From: NIOZ-UU13 sp041862635
Lineage (GTDB): Bacteria; Planctomycetota; Phycisphaerae; Sedimentisphaerales; Anaerobacaceae
Length of the DNA: 10,737 nucleotides
Assembly: GCA_041862635.1 (NCBI GenBank)
Contig: JBGVTO010000034.1
Coordinates: forward strand, 1 to 10,737
Direction: 5' to 3'
Part shown: positions 1 to 6,759 of the stretch, piece after piece
Numbering within the stretch: the stretch's first letter is position 1
Layout: each line of letters starts with the position of its first letter
The notes under the pieces: model-generated
The model's input: the letters and a program-made list of their open reading frames with translations, nothing else
Told to the model about the DNA's origin: nothing
The model's database searches: none
Translations under genes and position numbers: made by a program

Positions 1-8
1 TTTTATGC

Positions 9-260
9 AAAACAAACCCAATCTTGTCCGCCGTAGGCGGATTGCAAATGAATGTAAGTATCTTTTCACAAATGGCTTATGAATATAAACACAATTGGAC
101 ACTTGGTGAAAACAAACCCAATTCAAAACCAATACAAACCCAATCAACCCCAATTTGCCGGATGCCCAAATGAGCGTAAATTTAATATTAACAAAGGATT
201 ATGAAAGAAATGACATTTTCGCAGTCCCGGAAAACAAAGCCAATTCAAACCCAATCAAAG
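9..260. repeat. Imperfect tandem repeat, units of about 100-122 bp
   Basis: The motif AAAACAAA(C/G)CCAAT starts at 9, 109 and 231. A second shared block, beginning AAATGA and continuing through a diverged CGTAA-like and ACAAA-G-TTATGAA-like run, starts at 46 and 168. In both complete units this block lies exactly 63 bases before the next AAAACAAA. The first unit is 100 bases and the second 122; the difference lies between the AACCCAAT run and the AAATG block. The third unit starts at 231 and diverges after about 30 bases. Frames run through all units and carry stops, so it looks non-coding. Confidence 0.65.
27..41. repeat. Short palindrome inside repeat unit 1
   Basis: TCCGCC (27-32) and GGCGGA (36-41) form a six-base stem with a GTA loop. 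It sits right after the AACCCAAT run of the first repeat unit, about where unit 3 carries a different insert (261-285). It is GC-rich in an AT-rich setting, which suggests a small inserted palindromic element rather than a terminator, as no T-run follows. Confidence 0.5.
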
Positions 261-285
261 CCTGTCCTGAGCGCAGTCGAATGGG
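261..285 (+). repeat. Interspersed element of the 'CPERSR / LSAVEW' type
   Basis: The sequence starts CCTGTCCTGAGCGCAGTCGA and ends ATGGG. Its translations give the peptides CPERSRMG and PVLSAVEW in two plus-strand frames. From memory, these peptides mark a short repeated DNA element scattered through many environmental genome bins, which often shows up as spurious protein sequence. Here it interrupts the third tandem repeat unit just after the AACCCAATC run. Calling it an inserted element is inference; its copy number in this genome is unknown. Confidence 0.5.
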
Positions 286-391
286 CCAATTTCGAAACAA
301 CTGCCTTTTTACCATTTTCAGATGGGGCTGTCTTGGAGGGATTTCACTGTGAGAAAGTCCTTGATAAAACTCGATTTGACTTACTTTTTTC

Positions 392-419
392 TTGACTTTT
401 ACGGGAAAATGGGTATAAT
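392..419 (+). promoter_or_regulatory. Sigma-70-type promoter before the 592 ORF
   Basis: TTGACT (392-397) and TATAAT (414-419) are separated by 16 bases. The -10 box is a perfect consensus and the -35 matches five of six positions. The predicted start is near 426, which leaves a leader of about 165 bases before the first ATG at 592. Confidence 0.65.
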
Positions 420-425
420 GGTAGT

Positions 426-591
426 TAACTGGGGCGGTCAGTTCAGCCTTGTATATAAAGCTTTTCTGCCCAAGAGGAGAGGGCAATTGTACAGTAAAGG
501 AGTATCCAAGCTATACTGTAGAGGCTGCTGCTTAGGCTCGTTGCCCAAGGCTGGCTCCTGATACATATTTGACCCCAAAGGGGGAGGCGGA
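426..591 (+). ncRNA. Candidate structured 5' leader RNA
   Basis: The leader between the promoter and the ATG holds several inverted repeats. TGCCC (467-471) pairs with GGGCA (481-485). TACAGTA (490-496) pairs with TACTGTA (514-520). AGTAT (501-505) could instead pair with ATACT (513-517), which would exclude the previous stem. CTTAGGC (531-537) can pair with GCCCAAG (543-549) with one mismatch. CCCC (573-576) pairs with GGGG (580-583), the start of the Shine-Dalgarno run 580-587. Mutually exclusive stems and a sequestered ribosome site are what a cis-regulatory leader would show. I do not recognise a known riboswitch class, and chance pairing is not excluded. Confidence 0.35.
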
Positions 592-810
592 ATGATGAAA
601 AAACATTATGGTTCGATAATAAGAGGGTTTTTGACACTCATAATAGCGATTTTATTAGCTTTAACTATTCTGGGATGTCAAAATCAAAATGAGGTAAGCA
701 TTGCATCAAAACACCGTAGGCTGACGAGCATAGCCGAGCAACAGCTTCGGTGGGGTTTGTCTGCTTTTCCACCGACCTCACAAACAGAAACTTTCCGTCC
801 GGCACCATAG
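592..810 (+). pseudogene. Lipoprotein signal-peptide ORF, probably truncated
   Basis: The 72-residue product starts MMKKHYGSIIRG and has a hydrophobic segment (about residues 12-27) ending in ILGC, with the lipidation cysteine at 29. This is a type II (lipoprotein) signal peptide. A strong GGGGGAGG run (580-587) lies 4 bases before the first ATG and 7 before a second at 595; either could be used. The first 29 residues look real. What follows, about 43 residues, has no recognisable fold and ends 17 bases from the 3' end of the opposing hydrolase gene. Two readings fit: a lipoprotein gene that lost its body through rearrangement, or a genuine small lipoprotein. The consensus promoter and long leader suggest the 5' end belonged to an expressed gene. 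Confidence 0.4.
748..774. other. Inverted repeats at the convergent gene ends
   Basis: CGGTGG (748-753) and CCACCG (769-774) form a six-base stem. An alternative pair overlaps it: GTTTGT (755-760) with ACAAAC (780-785). They lie where the plus-strand ORF and the minus-strand hydrolase gene converge, so a bidirectional terminator is possible. No T-run follows on either strand, which makes an intrinsic terminator doubtful. Confidence 0.25.
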
Positions 811-827
811 ACTGCTGAGCTTACCAC

Positions 828-3047
828 TTACTCGTTGGGCCGAATCACCTGCTCTCGCTGTACGTTGTAGAGGTTCCCTTTCCATCGAAGGGATGCAGGG
901 CCAAAGGCGTGAAAGACGCGAACTTGCTGAGCGTCTTTCAGGTTTTCCCTGTCTATCGCCCGGAGTGTAAATAAAGCTCCTTCGCCATAGTCTTGTCCGG
1001 CCCATTGGCGGGCATGAAAAGCCACAAAACCTGGCCCTTCGATAACGAATCCCCAAGGTGGCAAAATGACATTTCCTCCAAATTCCGAGGTTACCTGGGT
1101 CTCTGTTGTTCCAAAATTCACAATGACCTTGGTCGCACGATCGCCGTGTCCATAGGTGGCCTTTCTGAGCTTAAAGTCTTCAGTGAGGTATTCCAGCCAG
1201 GTCAGCCGGTCGTGGGCCGTTATCCTGTGGAGAGGTCCTAATACCTCGTGTGTATTCTTGAGGAATACATCGAGCGGGTGCATACCTTCGGCCCAGCCAT
1301 TATCGCTGCGGACATAACACGAGCGGTCGGGAACCCGGCTGTCGCTGTTTCCTTCGCCCTTTCCGCTCGGTGATTGCCAGTAAAGGTGGTCAGGAAAAGA
1401 GTGGTAGTGCAGCGGACGGGCACACAGAACGTGATGAGCAACATATTCGGCTGCCTTGTCTGGGGCATAGCCGTACTTGCCGTAACATATCTGACAATCA
1501 TGATAGACCATCTCGAAAAAGGGTATGACCGTGGCTCCAAGCTCCTCCGGTTTGAGGTTATGGAAATATCGGCCACTGACAGCCACAAGGCCCTCAAAAA
1601 AATCGCTGTGAGTAAGTGCCCACTCGCGTCCGCACTCACTGCCGAATATTCCAAATTGTTCCCGGGCAAAATCACTGAGACGAATCTTCCAGGCGATATC
1701 ATCGTTTCGGTCGATGGGATGGTTTGGGTCATGGCATTCACGAGGCCCGACTGCGTACGTCGTATCGATGAAATAACTCCAGGGTGAGAACAGTTTATCA
1801 ATGGACGGCAGGTTCTGCGGACGTTTTGCCAGCTCTAATTGCTTGGGTGCACAGACCATATATGCTCGTCCGCCGAGCCACCGGCCACCTTTGATGAGCG
1901 AGCCGTCCGGACGTTTTTCGATGAATGCCGGGTCCCAGCTTTTCGCATCGCGATACATGTCCTGGACGTTGTCGTGCAGGCATGCCACATAGCCCAAGTC
2001 TTGAATACTCTCGATGGCGTCTGCCAGACCCTTGTTGCCGCCGCACTCGGGATTAGCCGGTAGATTGTCAGGGTGGCGACAGTCATACCCGCCTTCCGTC
2101 CAGCCGCCAATCATAAATAGACAACGCTCGATACCGACGTCTTTCTTAAGGTGCTGAGCGATTTGGGCCGCCTCGTTGAATGTCCAACGAACTCTGACAG
2201 ACACCTCCTCAGTACTTTCCTCGTTCATTCGGCGAGCAAGGCAGGTCCAGAGCTTGGCATTGGACGCACCTATCATCAACTCGACATGCGGGTCACGACT
2301 AATCTTCTCTCGCAATGTTGCTACCAGGCCTTGCTTTTCGGCATAGTGTCTATAACCTTCGGCTACGGTATTGAAATTTCCTTTGCCTAACGGCATCAGA
2401 CGTAATGAGTTCGCGCTGCGACGAAGTTCGAGCGTTGTGGTAAGCCTTTGGCTATATCTTTTACCGCTGGGCCTGGTGCTTTGGAGTTCCGGGAAGACAT
2501 AGGCGTTGTCCCAAGTTACGATTAGCGCCGAGCCGTCCTTGATAAAGCCGAGCATATTTATGTGGCAGCCTTCATAATCAGACGTGCCGAACACCCGTTT
2601 AAACGTCTTACCGCTATCGGCTGGAATCAGCAGCCCCTCACGAGAAGGGATGATAGCATAACCACCCTCGATGTCTGTGATAGCCAACACATCTTCAAGC
2701 ACACGGACACTGCCATCGGCCTTGCCTTGGTAACGAAGCTCCAGTGCGTTTCCTTCTTCGAGCAGGGCGAAAACCACCGCTGCCCCGTTTTTCTGATGTA
2801 GCCTCACAGAATTCTTGTCCATGGTCTGGATTTTCTGGAAGTTACCCTCCAGCCATGTTGCAGTGCCCGGATTGGCCATTCCTTCGGAGGGCCATCTGGC
2901 TCCCGAACGTTTATCCAGCAGGGCCCATCGGCCTGTCGCATCATCAACCTCAACCTTCAGCGAGTGACTTTCTAATCTTACGATATCGGCTTGAGTGCTC
3001 GCGGATATTAACAGTGCGAGCAGACAGATTAAAACGGGCTTACCCAT
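828..3047 (-). CDS. Secreted putative glycoside hydrolase (GH101/GH129/DUF5696-like)
   Basis: This 739-residue protein begins with a Sec signal peptide (hydrophobic 4-16, likely cut after STQA, residue 20). Residues 21-250 look like a beta-sandwich. Residues 255-610 look like a (beta/alpha)8 barrel, and the rest is beta-rich. The barrel includes IGGWTEGGYDCRHPDNLP (313-330), CLHDNVQDMY (356-365), YFIDTTYA (425-432) and IFGSECGREWAL (467-478). Asp428 and Glu471 are my guesses for nucleophile and acid/base, by analogy with retaining glycosidases whose Asp ends a barrel strand. The plan resembles endo-alpha-N-acetylgalactosaminidases and DUF5696 proteins, but no family motif was matched with certainty and the substrate is unknown. 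It is the last gene of the three-gene cluster, 32 bases after the HEAT gene. Its ribosome site is weak (GATGAGAA), so coupling to upstream translation is possible. The start is supported by the signal peptide. Confidence 0.65.
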   Translation of the reverse strand: MGKPVLICLLALLISASTQADIVRLESHSLKVEVDDATGRWALLDKRSGARWPSEGMANPGTATWLEGNFQKIQTMDKNSVRLHQKNGAAVVFALLEEGNALELRYQGKADGSVRVLEDVLAITDIEGGYAIIPSREGLLIPADSGKTFKRVFGTSDYEGCHINMLGFIKDGSALIVTWDNAYVFPELQSTRPSGKRYSQRLTTTLELRRSANSLRLMPLGKGNFNTVAEGYRHYAEKQGLVATLREKISRDPHVELMIGASNAKLWTCLARRMNEESTEEVSVRVRWTFNEAAQIAQHLKKDVGIERCLFMIGGWTEGGYDCRHPDNLPANPECGGNKGLADAIESIQDLGYVACLHDNVQDMYRDAKSWDPAFIEKRPDGSLIKGGRWLGGRAYMVCAPKQLELAKRPQNLPSIDKLFSPWSYFIDTTYAVGPRECHDPNHPIDRNDDIAWKIRLSDFAREQFGIFGSECGREWALTHSDFFEGLVAVSGRYFHNLKPEELGATVIPFFEMVYHDCQICYGKYGYAPDKAAEYVAHHVLCARPLHYHSFPDHLYWQSPSGKGEGNSDSRVPDRSCYVRSDNGWAEGMHPLDVFLKNTHEVLGPLHRITAHDRLTWLEYLTEDFKLRKATYGHGDRATKVIVNFGTTETQVTSEFGGNVILPPWGFVIEGPGFVAFHARQWAGQDYGEGALFTLRAIDRENLKDAQQVRVFHAFGPASLRWKGNLYNVQREQVIRPNE

Positions 3048-3079
3048 AACTGTTAGTTCTCATCGATTTTTAGATTTCT

Positions 3080-5038
3080 TTATCTTCCCGGCGTTTCCTT
3101 AGCCTTGTCCAATATCGCCCTTGCGCGGCGAGTCACGTTTCTGTTTTTCGTGGCCTGCATTACCTTCTGCATAGCGTCGGCAACTTCACCGGGCTTTTGC
3201 TCGACTATCTTTTCACTGATAGCTATCGCCGCGAAGCACGCTTCGTTTCTGGTTGCCGGGTCGTCCAGGTGCGCCATTGCCATCGATAGCGCCTCGGCCG
3301 ATGATATCGTGCCCAGCACGCCGAGCAGAAGCTTCTTCTCTTCGTTGCGTTCGATCAGCACTGCTGCATTCTTGCACATCGCAAGTTTCTCCTCGGTCGG
3401 GAGATTCTCATCTCGAACCAGGCTGATATAGCCACGCAGGGCCGCGGTCTTGCGAGACGAATTCTGCGAGCCCTTGGCCAACGCGAGCAAGTCGGGCGCC
3501 GCGTCTGCGGTTTTCCAAGCGCAAAGCACGCGAATTGCGGCGGCACGAACCTGGGCATTGGTATCATTGGCCGCCGAGCGTACAGCGTTAAGAGCGTCCG
3601 TTCCCCCAATGACTCCGAGGACGCGCAGCAGGGCGTTCTTTTGTTCGGGCCGGGCCTGGACCAGCAGACTGGTAAGCTTCCCGGTATATGATTGTGGATT
3701 ATCGGCTCTCATACAAACCGCACTCAAGGCCCGTTCAGCCGCTTCCAAGTCTTGCGAGGTCTCAAAACGCATGAGCAGATTGAGCAGCTCCGGCAATTCG
3801 GCGCCACTGCCCAGCTCGCCCACTTTCCTCAGCGCAGCCGGACGGACTTCCGGATCGGCATCGACGGCGGCTTTCAGCAGTGCGGGAATGCTTGTCGTCA
3901 TTCGCCGACGACCGATCAGTTCGAGCGCAGTGAGCCGCCGGCCGGTCTGGCTGCTATTGAGTATCGCCATCACGGCATCATCCGCCTGGGGGCCCGGCAG
4001 GGCGGCAAGACTTTCCTGCGCGGCTTGCGAAATCTCACTATCGGCATCGTTGAGTAATTCGGCCAGCACGGGCACCGCGGAAGAATGGCCAATCTCCGCC
4101 AGAGACTTGATTGCTGCGAGGCGAACGGATTTTTCGCTTTTCCCGGCCAGGGCGAACAGCGCCGGCGAGGCCGATGCATCGGCACGCTTTCCGAGAGTCT
4201 GGATAACGAGGATTTGATTGTCAGCGGGCAGCCGGTTCAGCTCGGCGGTCAATGCCTGGGTTACTTCGGCGTCCGGTAGTTCCTGTGCGGTCTGGACGGC
4301 TGCGGAAAACATAATGTAGTCCTTGCTGCGTAAATGCTCGCGTAGCAATGCGATGCCATCCTTACCGCGGGTTAGAATAGCGCCGCGTAGTGCCCCACCA
4401 CGAACCTGGTGCGGGGCATTTAGCTTACGCAACTGGTCGTAAATCTCGATTGCCTGGTCTTGATATCCTTGAGCAATAAGTGCCTCGGCGCAACGGAACA
4501 AACCTTCGCAAAATGCGAGCTGGTTGACGGCAGAGACATTTGGCAGGGCACGTTGCAGCGCTCTGGTTGCAGGATGATTACCGATTTTGCCGAGCGCCCT
4601 GGCTGCCGCCTGGGCTACCTGGTCATCAGTATCATGCAGCATTTTCGCCAGTTGCTCTACAGCTTTAACATCACGGCGTACGCCGATGCTGCCGATTACA
4701 CCGACGAGCGGCCGGCCTTTGAGTTTGCCGAGCGCATCTCGCAAGGCGTCGTCCACGGCCGGGTCAGGGATGGGCTCCAGTCCGTAGCGGGCCATGTGCG
4801 AGAGTTTTTCGTCACCGAGCAGCGCGGCCAGGGGCGCGACGGCGTCTTTGGTGCCGACGAGAGCCAGCAGACGGCAGGCATCGGCCTTTTCTTTGTGCGG
4901 TGCATCGGATTTGAGCACGGCAATAAGTTTGTCCACCTGCTGCTTGGTCGCCGGTACGACGGTCTGTCCGAAGGACTGCATCGCACAGGCGAGCAGCAGG
5001 GCAATGATAAGCGTATAGTTTATTTTTGACTTTGACAT
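3080..5038 (-). CDS. Secreted HEAT-repeat protein
   Basis: With the start placed at 5038 the product is 652 residues. A signal peptide occupies residues 1-25 (KSK, then a hydrophobic stretch INYTLIIALLLACAM, with a possible cut after SFG). The rest is an almost continuous alpha-solenoid of paired helices. HEAT-like repeats are clear at 52-75 (ACRLLALVGTKDAVAPLAAL), 127-165, 305-348 (RLAAIKSLAEIGHSSAVPVL), 366-420, 468-505 and 595-640. No catalytic domain, haem site or CxxCH motif is visible, so it is probably a binding or scaffolding protein in the periplasm. It is the middle gene of the cluster, 20 bases after the oxidoreductase and 32 before the hydrolase. Secreted HEAT proteins are frequent beside Gfo/Idh/MocA genes in Planctomycetota. 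An upstream in-frame ATG at 5071 would overlap the preceding gene and precede the ribosome site, so I rejected it. Confidence 0.85.
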   Translation of the reverse strand: MSKSKINYTLIIALLLACAMQSFGQTVVPATKQQVDKLIAVLKSDAPHKEKADACRLLALVGTKDAVAPLAALLGDEKLSHMARYGLEPIPDPAVDDALRDALGKLKGRPLVGVIGSIGVRRDVKAVEQLAKMLHDTDDQVAQAAARALGKIGNHPATRALQRALPNVSAVNQLAFCEGLFRCAEALIAQGYQDQAIEIYDQLRKLNAPHQVRGGALRGAILTRGKDGIALLREHLRSKDYIMFSAAVQTAQELPDAEVTQALTAELNRLPADNQILVIQTLGKRADASASPALFALAGKSEKSVRLAAIKSLAEIGHSSAVPVLAELLNDADSEISQAAQESLAALPGPQADDAVMAILNSSQTGRRLTALELIGRRRMTTSIPALLKAAVDADPEVRPAALRKVGELGSGAELPELLNLLMRFETSQDLEAAERALSAVCMRADNPQSYTGKLTSLLVQARPEQKNALLRVLGVIGGTDALNAVRSAANDTNAQVRAAAIRVLCAWKTADAAPDLLALAKGSQNSSRKTAALRGYISLVRDENLPTEEKLAMCKNAAVLIERNEEKKLLLGVLGTISSAEALSMAMAHLDDPATRNEACFAAIAISEKIVEQKPGEVADAMQKVMQATKNRNVTRRARAILDKAKETPGR

Positions 5039-5046
5039 GGCTTGGT

Positions 5047-5052
5047 CTCCTT
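5047..5052 (-). promoter_or_regulatory. Ribosome-binding site fixing the HEAT gene start
   Basis: AAGGAG on the minus strand lies 8 bases before the ATG at 5038. It falls inside the stretch that an upstream ATG at 5071 would translate. This and the typical signal peptide that begins at residue 1 decide the start in favour of 5038. Confidence 0.8.
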
Positions 5053-5058
5053 CCGGGT

Positions 5059-6372
5059 TTATAGTATCCACGGCTCACGCATCGCGCGCGAGCGCAGGCG
5101 ATTGGCTTCGGGGTCGTTGATGAATTCCTCTTTGACGGGATCGTAACGCATATCGCGTTTGAGCCACATGCAGATATTGGCCGCGTGAACCGTAGTCATG
5201 GTCCGGTGCATCATTACCGGATTGGACACGGTCTGGCGGCGCGACTTGACGCAGTCGAGGAAATCTCGCACATGGCTCATCGGGCGCTGGGTTCTGGCTA
5301 TGTAGTCATAGACCAGCTTCCTGAAGTCATCCATCCATGCTGGATTTGAGACATCAGGTTTCGAGTAGCCGTCGGCTATGGCGACCCATCCCTCAGTGCC
5401 CTCGTAGTGGACACCACACGAGCCACGCCAGTATTTATTATCCATGTCGCGCTCGAGAATCATTTTTATACCGTTGGCAAACCTGGTCACCATTCCGTCG
5501 CCGCTCTCGTTTTTCACATATCCGTATTCGATGGCCGCGGTTTCTGCCGCTCCAATTGCCACCTGGCACTGGGCGAAGGTGTGCGCGCCCCATTCTCCGA
5601 TGCAGCTGGTGTGGAAATCGTAATATCCCCGCCAGCCGCCGCGAGTGTATGTGGAGTTGTAAGGCCTCCAGGGACACGGCCCCAGCCATTGGTCCCAGTC
5701 GACCTCTTCCTTGGATGGTTCGGGCTCTGCGGGCAGCCACTCGTGGCTCATTTCGGCAGCGTCCCAAGGGGCGATGTGGGCACGGACCGTGTGTACCTTG
5801 CCGAGCCTCCCGGTGCGGAGCAATTCGTTGGCGAATGTGAAATTTCCCTCGCTGAGCCGTTGCGTGCCGGTTTGATAGATGCGGCGATAGCGTTTTGCGG
5901 TTTCCACGACCGCTTGGCCTTCCGCAATGGTCATGCACGACGGCTTTTCGGAATAAACGTCCTTGCCCGCCCGCATCGCCATTATTGAAGCCAGGGCATG
6001 CCAGCGGTCGCCTGTGGTGACCAACAGCGCGTCGATGTCCGTGCGCTCGGCCAGGAACTCCGGCGTGTTGTGGTATATGCGGCAATCCTTGTTGCCGTAC
6101 CGGGTGTCCACCATTTGTTTGACGGCTTCGGCACGTTTCCTCTGGGGGTCGCAGACTGCGACAAATTGCACGTCCTTCTCAGGCATCATCCAGCGCAGGT
6201 CGTGTGAGCCGCGGTTTCCGATGCCGATACCACCCAGCACAATGCGTTCGCTCGGGGGCACCTTTCCGTCGCGGCCCAATGCCGAGGCTGGAACGATGTA
6301 CGGCACCGTCGCCAAAGCCGCCGCGCGCTTTAAAAATGCACGCCGCGTAAGGTTTAAATTTTTCTTTAACAT
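5059..6372 (-). CDS. Tat-exported Gfo/Idh/MocA-family oxidoreductase
   Basis: This 437-residue protein has a twin-arginine signal (TRRAFLKR, residues 9-16, then a moderately hydrophobic AAALATVPYIVPASALG), so it should be folded with cofactor before export. A Rossmann fold for NAD(P) follows, with IVLGGIGIGNRGSHD (44-58) and the acidic VCDP (73-76). The family's EKP motif is at 142-144 (YSEKPSCMTIAEG). The C-terminal half is the usual beta-sheet substrate domain with a HTSCIGEWGAH segment (254-264), where His264 is a plausible active-site residue. Such enzymes oxidise, reduce or isomerise sugars and cyclitols; exported forms such as glucose-fructose oxidoreductase keep NADP tightly bound. The exact substrate cannot be read here. 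A TCTCCT complement (6378-6383) gives AGGAGA 5 bases before the ATG, fixing the start. It is the first gene of the cluster, with a promoter about 130 bases upstream. Confidence 0.88.
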   Translation of the reverse strand: MLKKNLNLTRRAFLKRAAALATVPYIVPASALGRDGKVPPSERIVLGGIGIGNRGSHDLRWMMPEKDVQFVAVCDPQRKRAEAVKQMVDTRYGNKDCRIYHNTPEFLAERTDIDALLVTTGDRWHALASIMAMRAGKDVYSEKPSCMTIAEGQAVVETAKRYRRIYQTGTQRLSEGNFTFANELLRTGRLGKVHTVRAHIAPWDAAEMSHEWLPAEPEPSKEEVDWDQWLGPCPWRPYNSTYTRGGWRGYYDFHTSCIGEWGAHTFAQCQVAIGAAETAAIEYGYVKNESGDGMVTRFANGIKMILERDMDNKYWRGSCGVHYEGTEGWVAIADGYSKPDVSNPAWMDDFRKLVYDYIARTQRPMSHVRDFLDCVKSRRQTVSNPVMMHRTMTTVHAANICMWLKRDMRYDPVKEEFINDPEANRLRSRAMREPWIL

Positions 6373-6499
6373 GACAATCTCCTAATTCATTTGGTGAGTT
6401 GTGTTCACTAAAACCTTTCATTTAGGGTAATAGCCAAACCTGGTTGGCTGACTGGTCCTCAATCCTGAAGGCTTCAAATCATAGCTGATAAGTTTAAGA

Positions 6500-6528
6500 A
6501 TTCTACCCTTTTGAAGATTGGGCGTCAA
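6500..6528 (-). promoter_or_regulatory. Promoter of the oxidoreductase-HEAT-hydrolase cluster
   Basis: On the minus strand TTGACG (6528-6523) is followed after 17 bases by TAGAAT (6505-6500). Both boxes match five of six consensus positions. The predicted start is near 6493, giving a 5' leader of about 120 bases. No other promoter-like site is evident in the 20- and 32-base gaps of the cluster, which supports one transcript for all three genes. Confidence 0.65.
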
Positions 6529-6589
6529 CACAATTCGGAAAAAATAACTGTTTCAAATATTGCCGGACGGAAATGAACGTCATAAGGGC

Positions 6590-6617
6590 TTGACATTTCA
6601 GGAGATAGTACTATGAT
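6590..6617 (+). promoter_or_regulatory. Divergent plus-strand promoter
   Basis: TTGACA (6590-6595), a perfect -35, is followed after 16 bases by TATGAT (6612-6617), five of six. It points away from the oxidoreductase cluster, into the 6703 mini-ORF and the antisense of the CBS gene. No full-length plus-strand gene follows, so its product is unexplained: a small RNA, an antisense transcript or the relic of a lost gene. Confidence 0.5.
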
Positions 6618-6702
6618 GTTGTATCACCACACTGGGTGCATGAATATTTGGATAGGATTAGTGATTATGACGAGATTCTATTTGTTGCATTTGGGGGTTT
6701 AA

Positions 6703-6744
6703 ATGAGCAAGTCAATTCATATCGGTGTGATCGGCAATCATTAA
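6703..6744 (+). pseudogene. 13-residue mini-ORF, possible remnant of a Rossmann protein start
   Basis: The ORF encodes MSKSIHIGVIGNH followed by TAA. A GGGGG run (6693-6697) lies about 5 bases before the ATG. KSIHIGVIG is what the first beta strand and start of the dinucleotide loop look like in Gfo/Idh/MocA and related Rossmann enzymes (IGVIGxGxxG), but the sequence stops before the loop. I see no continuation in another frame. It could be the 5' stub of a deleted gene, a leader peptide or chance. The promoter at 6590-6617 lies suitably upstream. Confidence 0.25.
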
Positions 6745-6759
6745 CTAAATTTGGTATTA

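Larger units (their letters stand above)
1..391. other. Non-coding repeat-rich stretch
   Basis: No credible gene lies here. The short open frames on both strands are simple translations of repeated AACCCAAT-rich DNA and have no ribosome-binding sites or domain-like sequence. The stretch holds the imperfect tandem repeat at 9-260, a small palindrome at 27-41, an inserted element at 261-285, and the lead-in to the promoter at 392-419. TTGACTT occurs at 376-382 and again at 392-398. From memory, AAAACAAACCCAAT-type DNA is common between genes in Phycisphaerae genome bins, but I could not check this. Confidence 0.7.

Noticed and set aside
155..395. Small plus-strand frames with peptides such as NKANSNPIKACPERSR and KPIQTQSKPVLSAVEW
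   Set aside because: They translate repeated intergenic DNA in different frames, lack ribosome sites and match a known type of spurious protein.
1238..1801. 187-codon minus-strand frame inside the hydrolase gene
   Set aside because: Same strand but a different frame from the 739-residue hydrolase, with no ribosome site or signal; a shadow.
3450..4217. 255-codon open frame antisense to the HEAT gene
   Set aside because: It is Ala/Ser/Arg-rich shadow coding opposite a clear HEAT-repeat frame, with no ribosome site or domain of its own.
4460..5029. 189-codon open frame antisense to the HEAT gene
   Set aside because: Opposite-strand shadow of the solenoid and signal-peptide coding region; no recognisable protein features.
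3080..5071. Longer HEAT protein starting at the upstream ATG (5071)
   Set aside because: That start would overlap the oxidoreductase gene, precede the AAGGAG site at 5047-5052 and add 11 residues before a normal signal peptide.
5407..5988. 193-codon open frame antisense to the oxidoreductase gene
   Set aside because: The minus-strand frame has a complete Gfo/Idh/MocA protein here; the antisense frame has no motifs.
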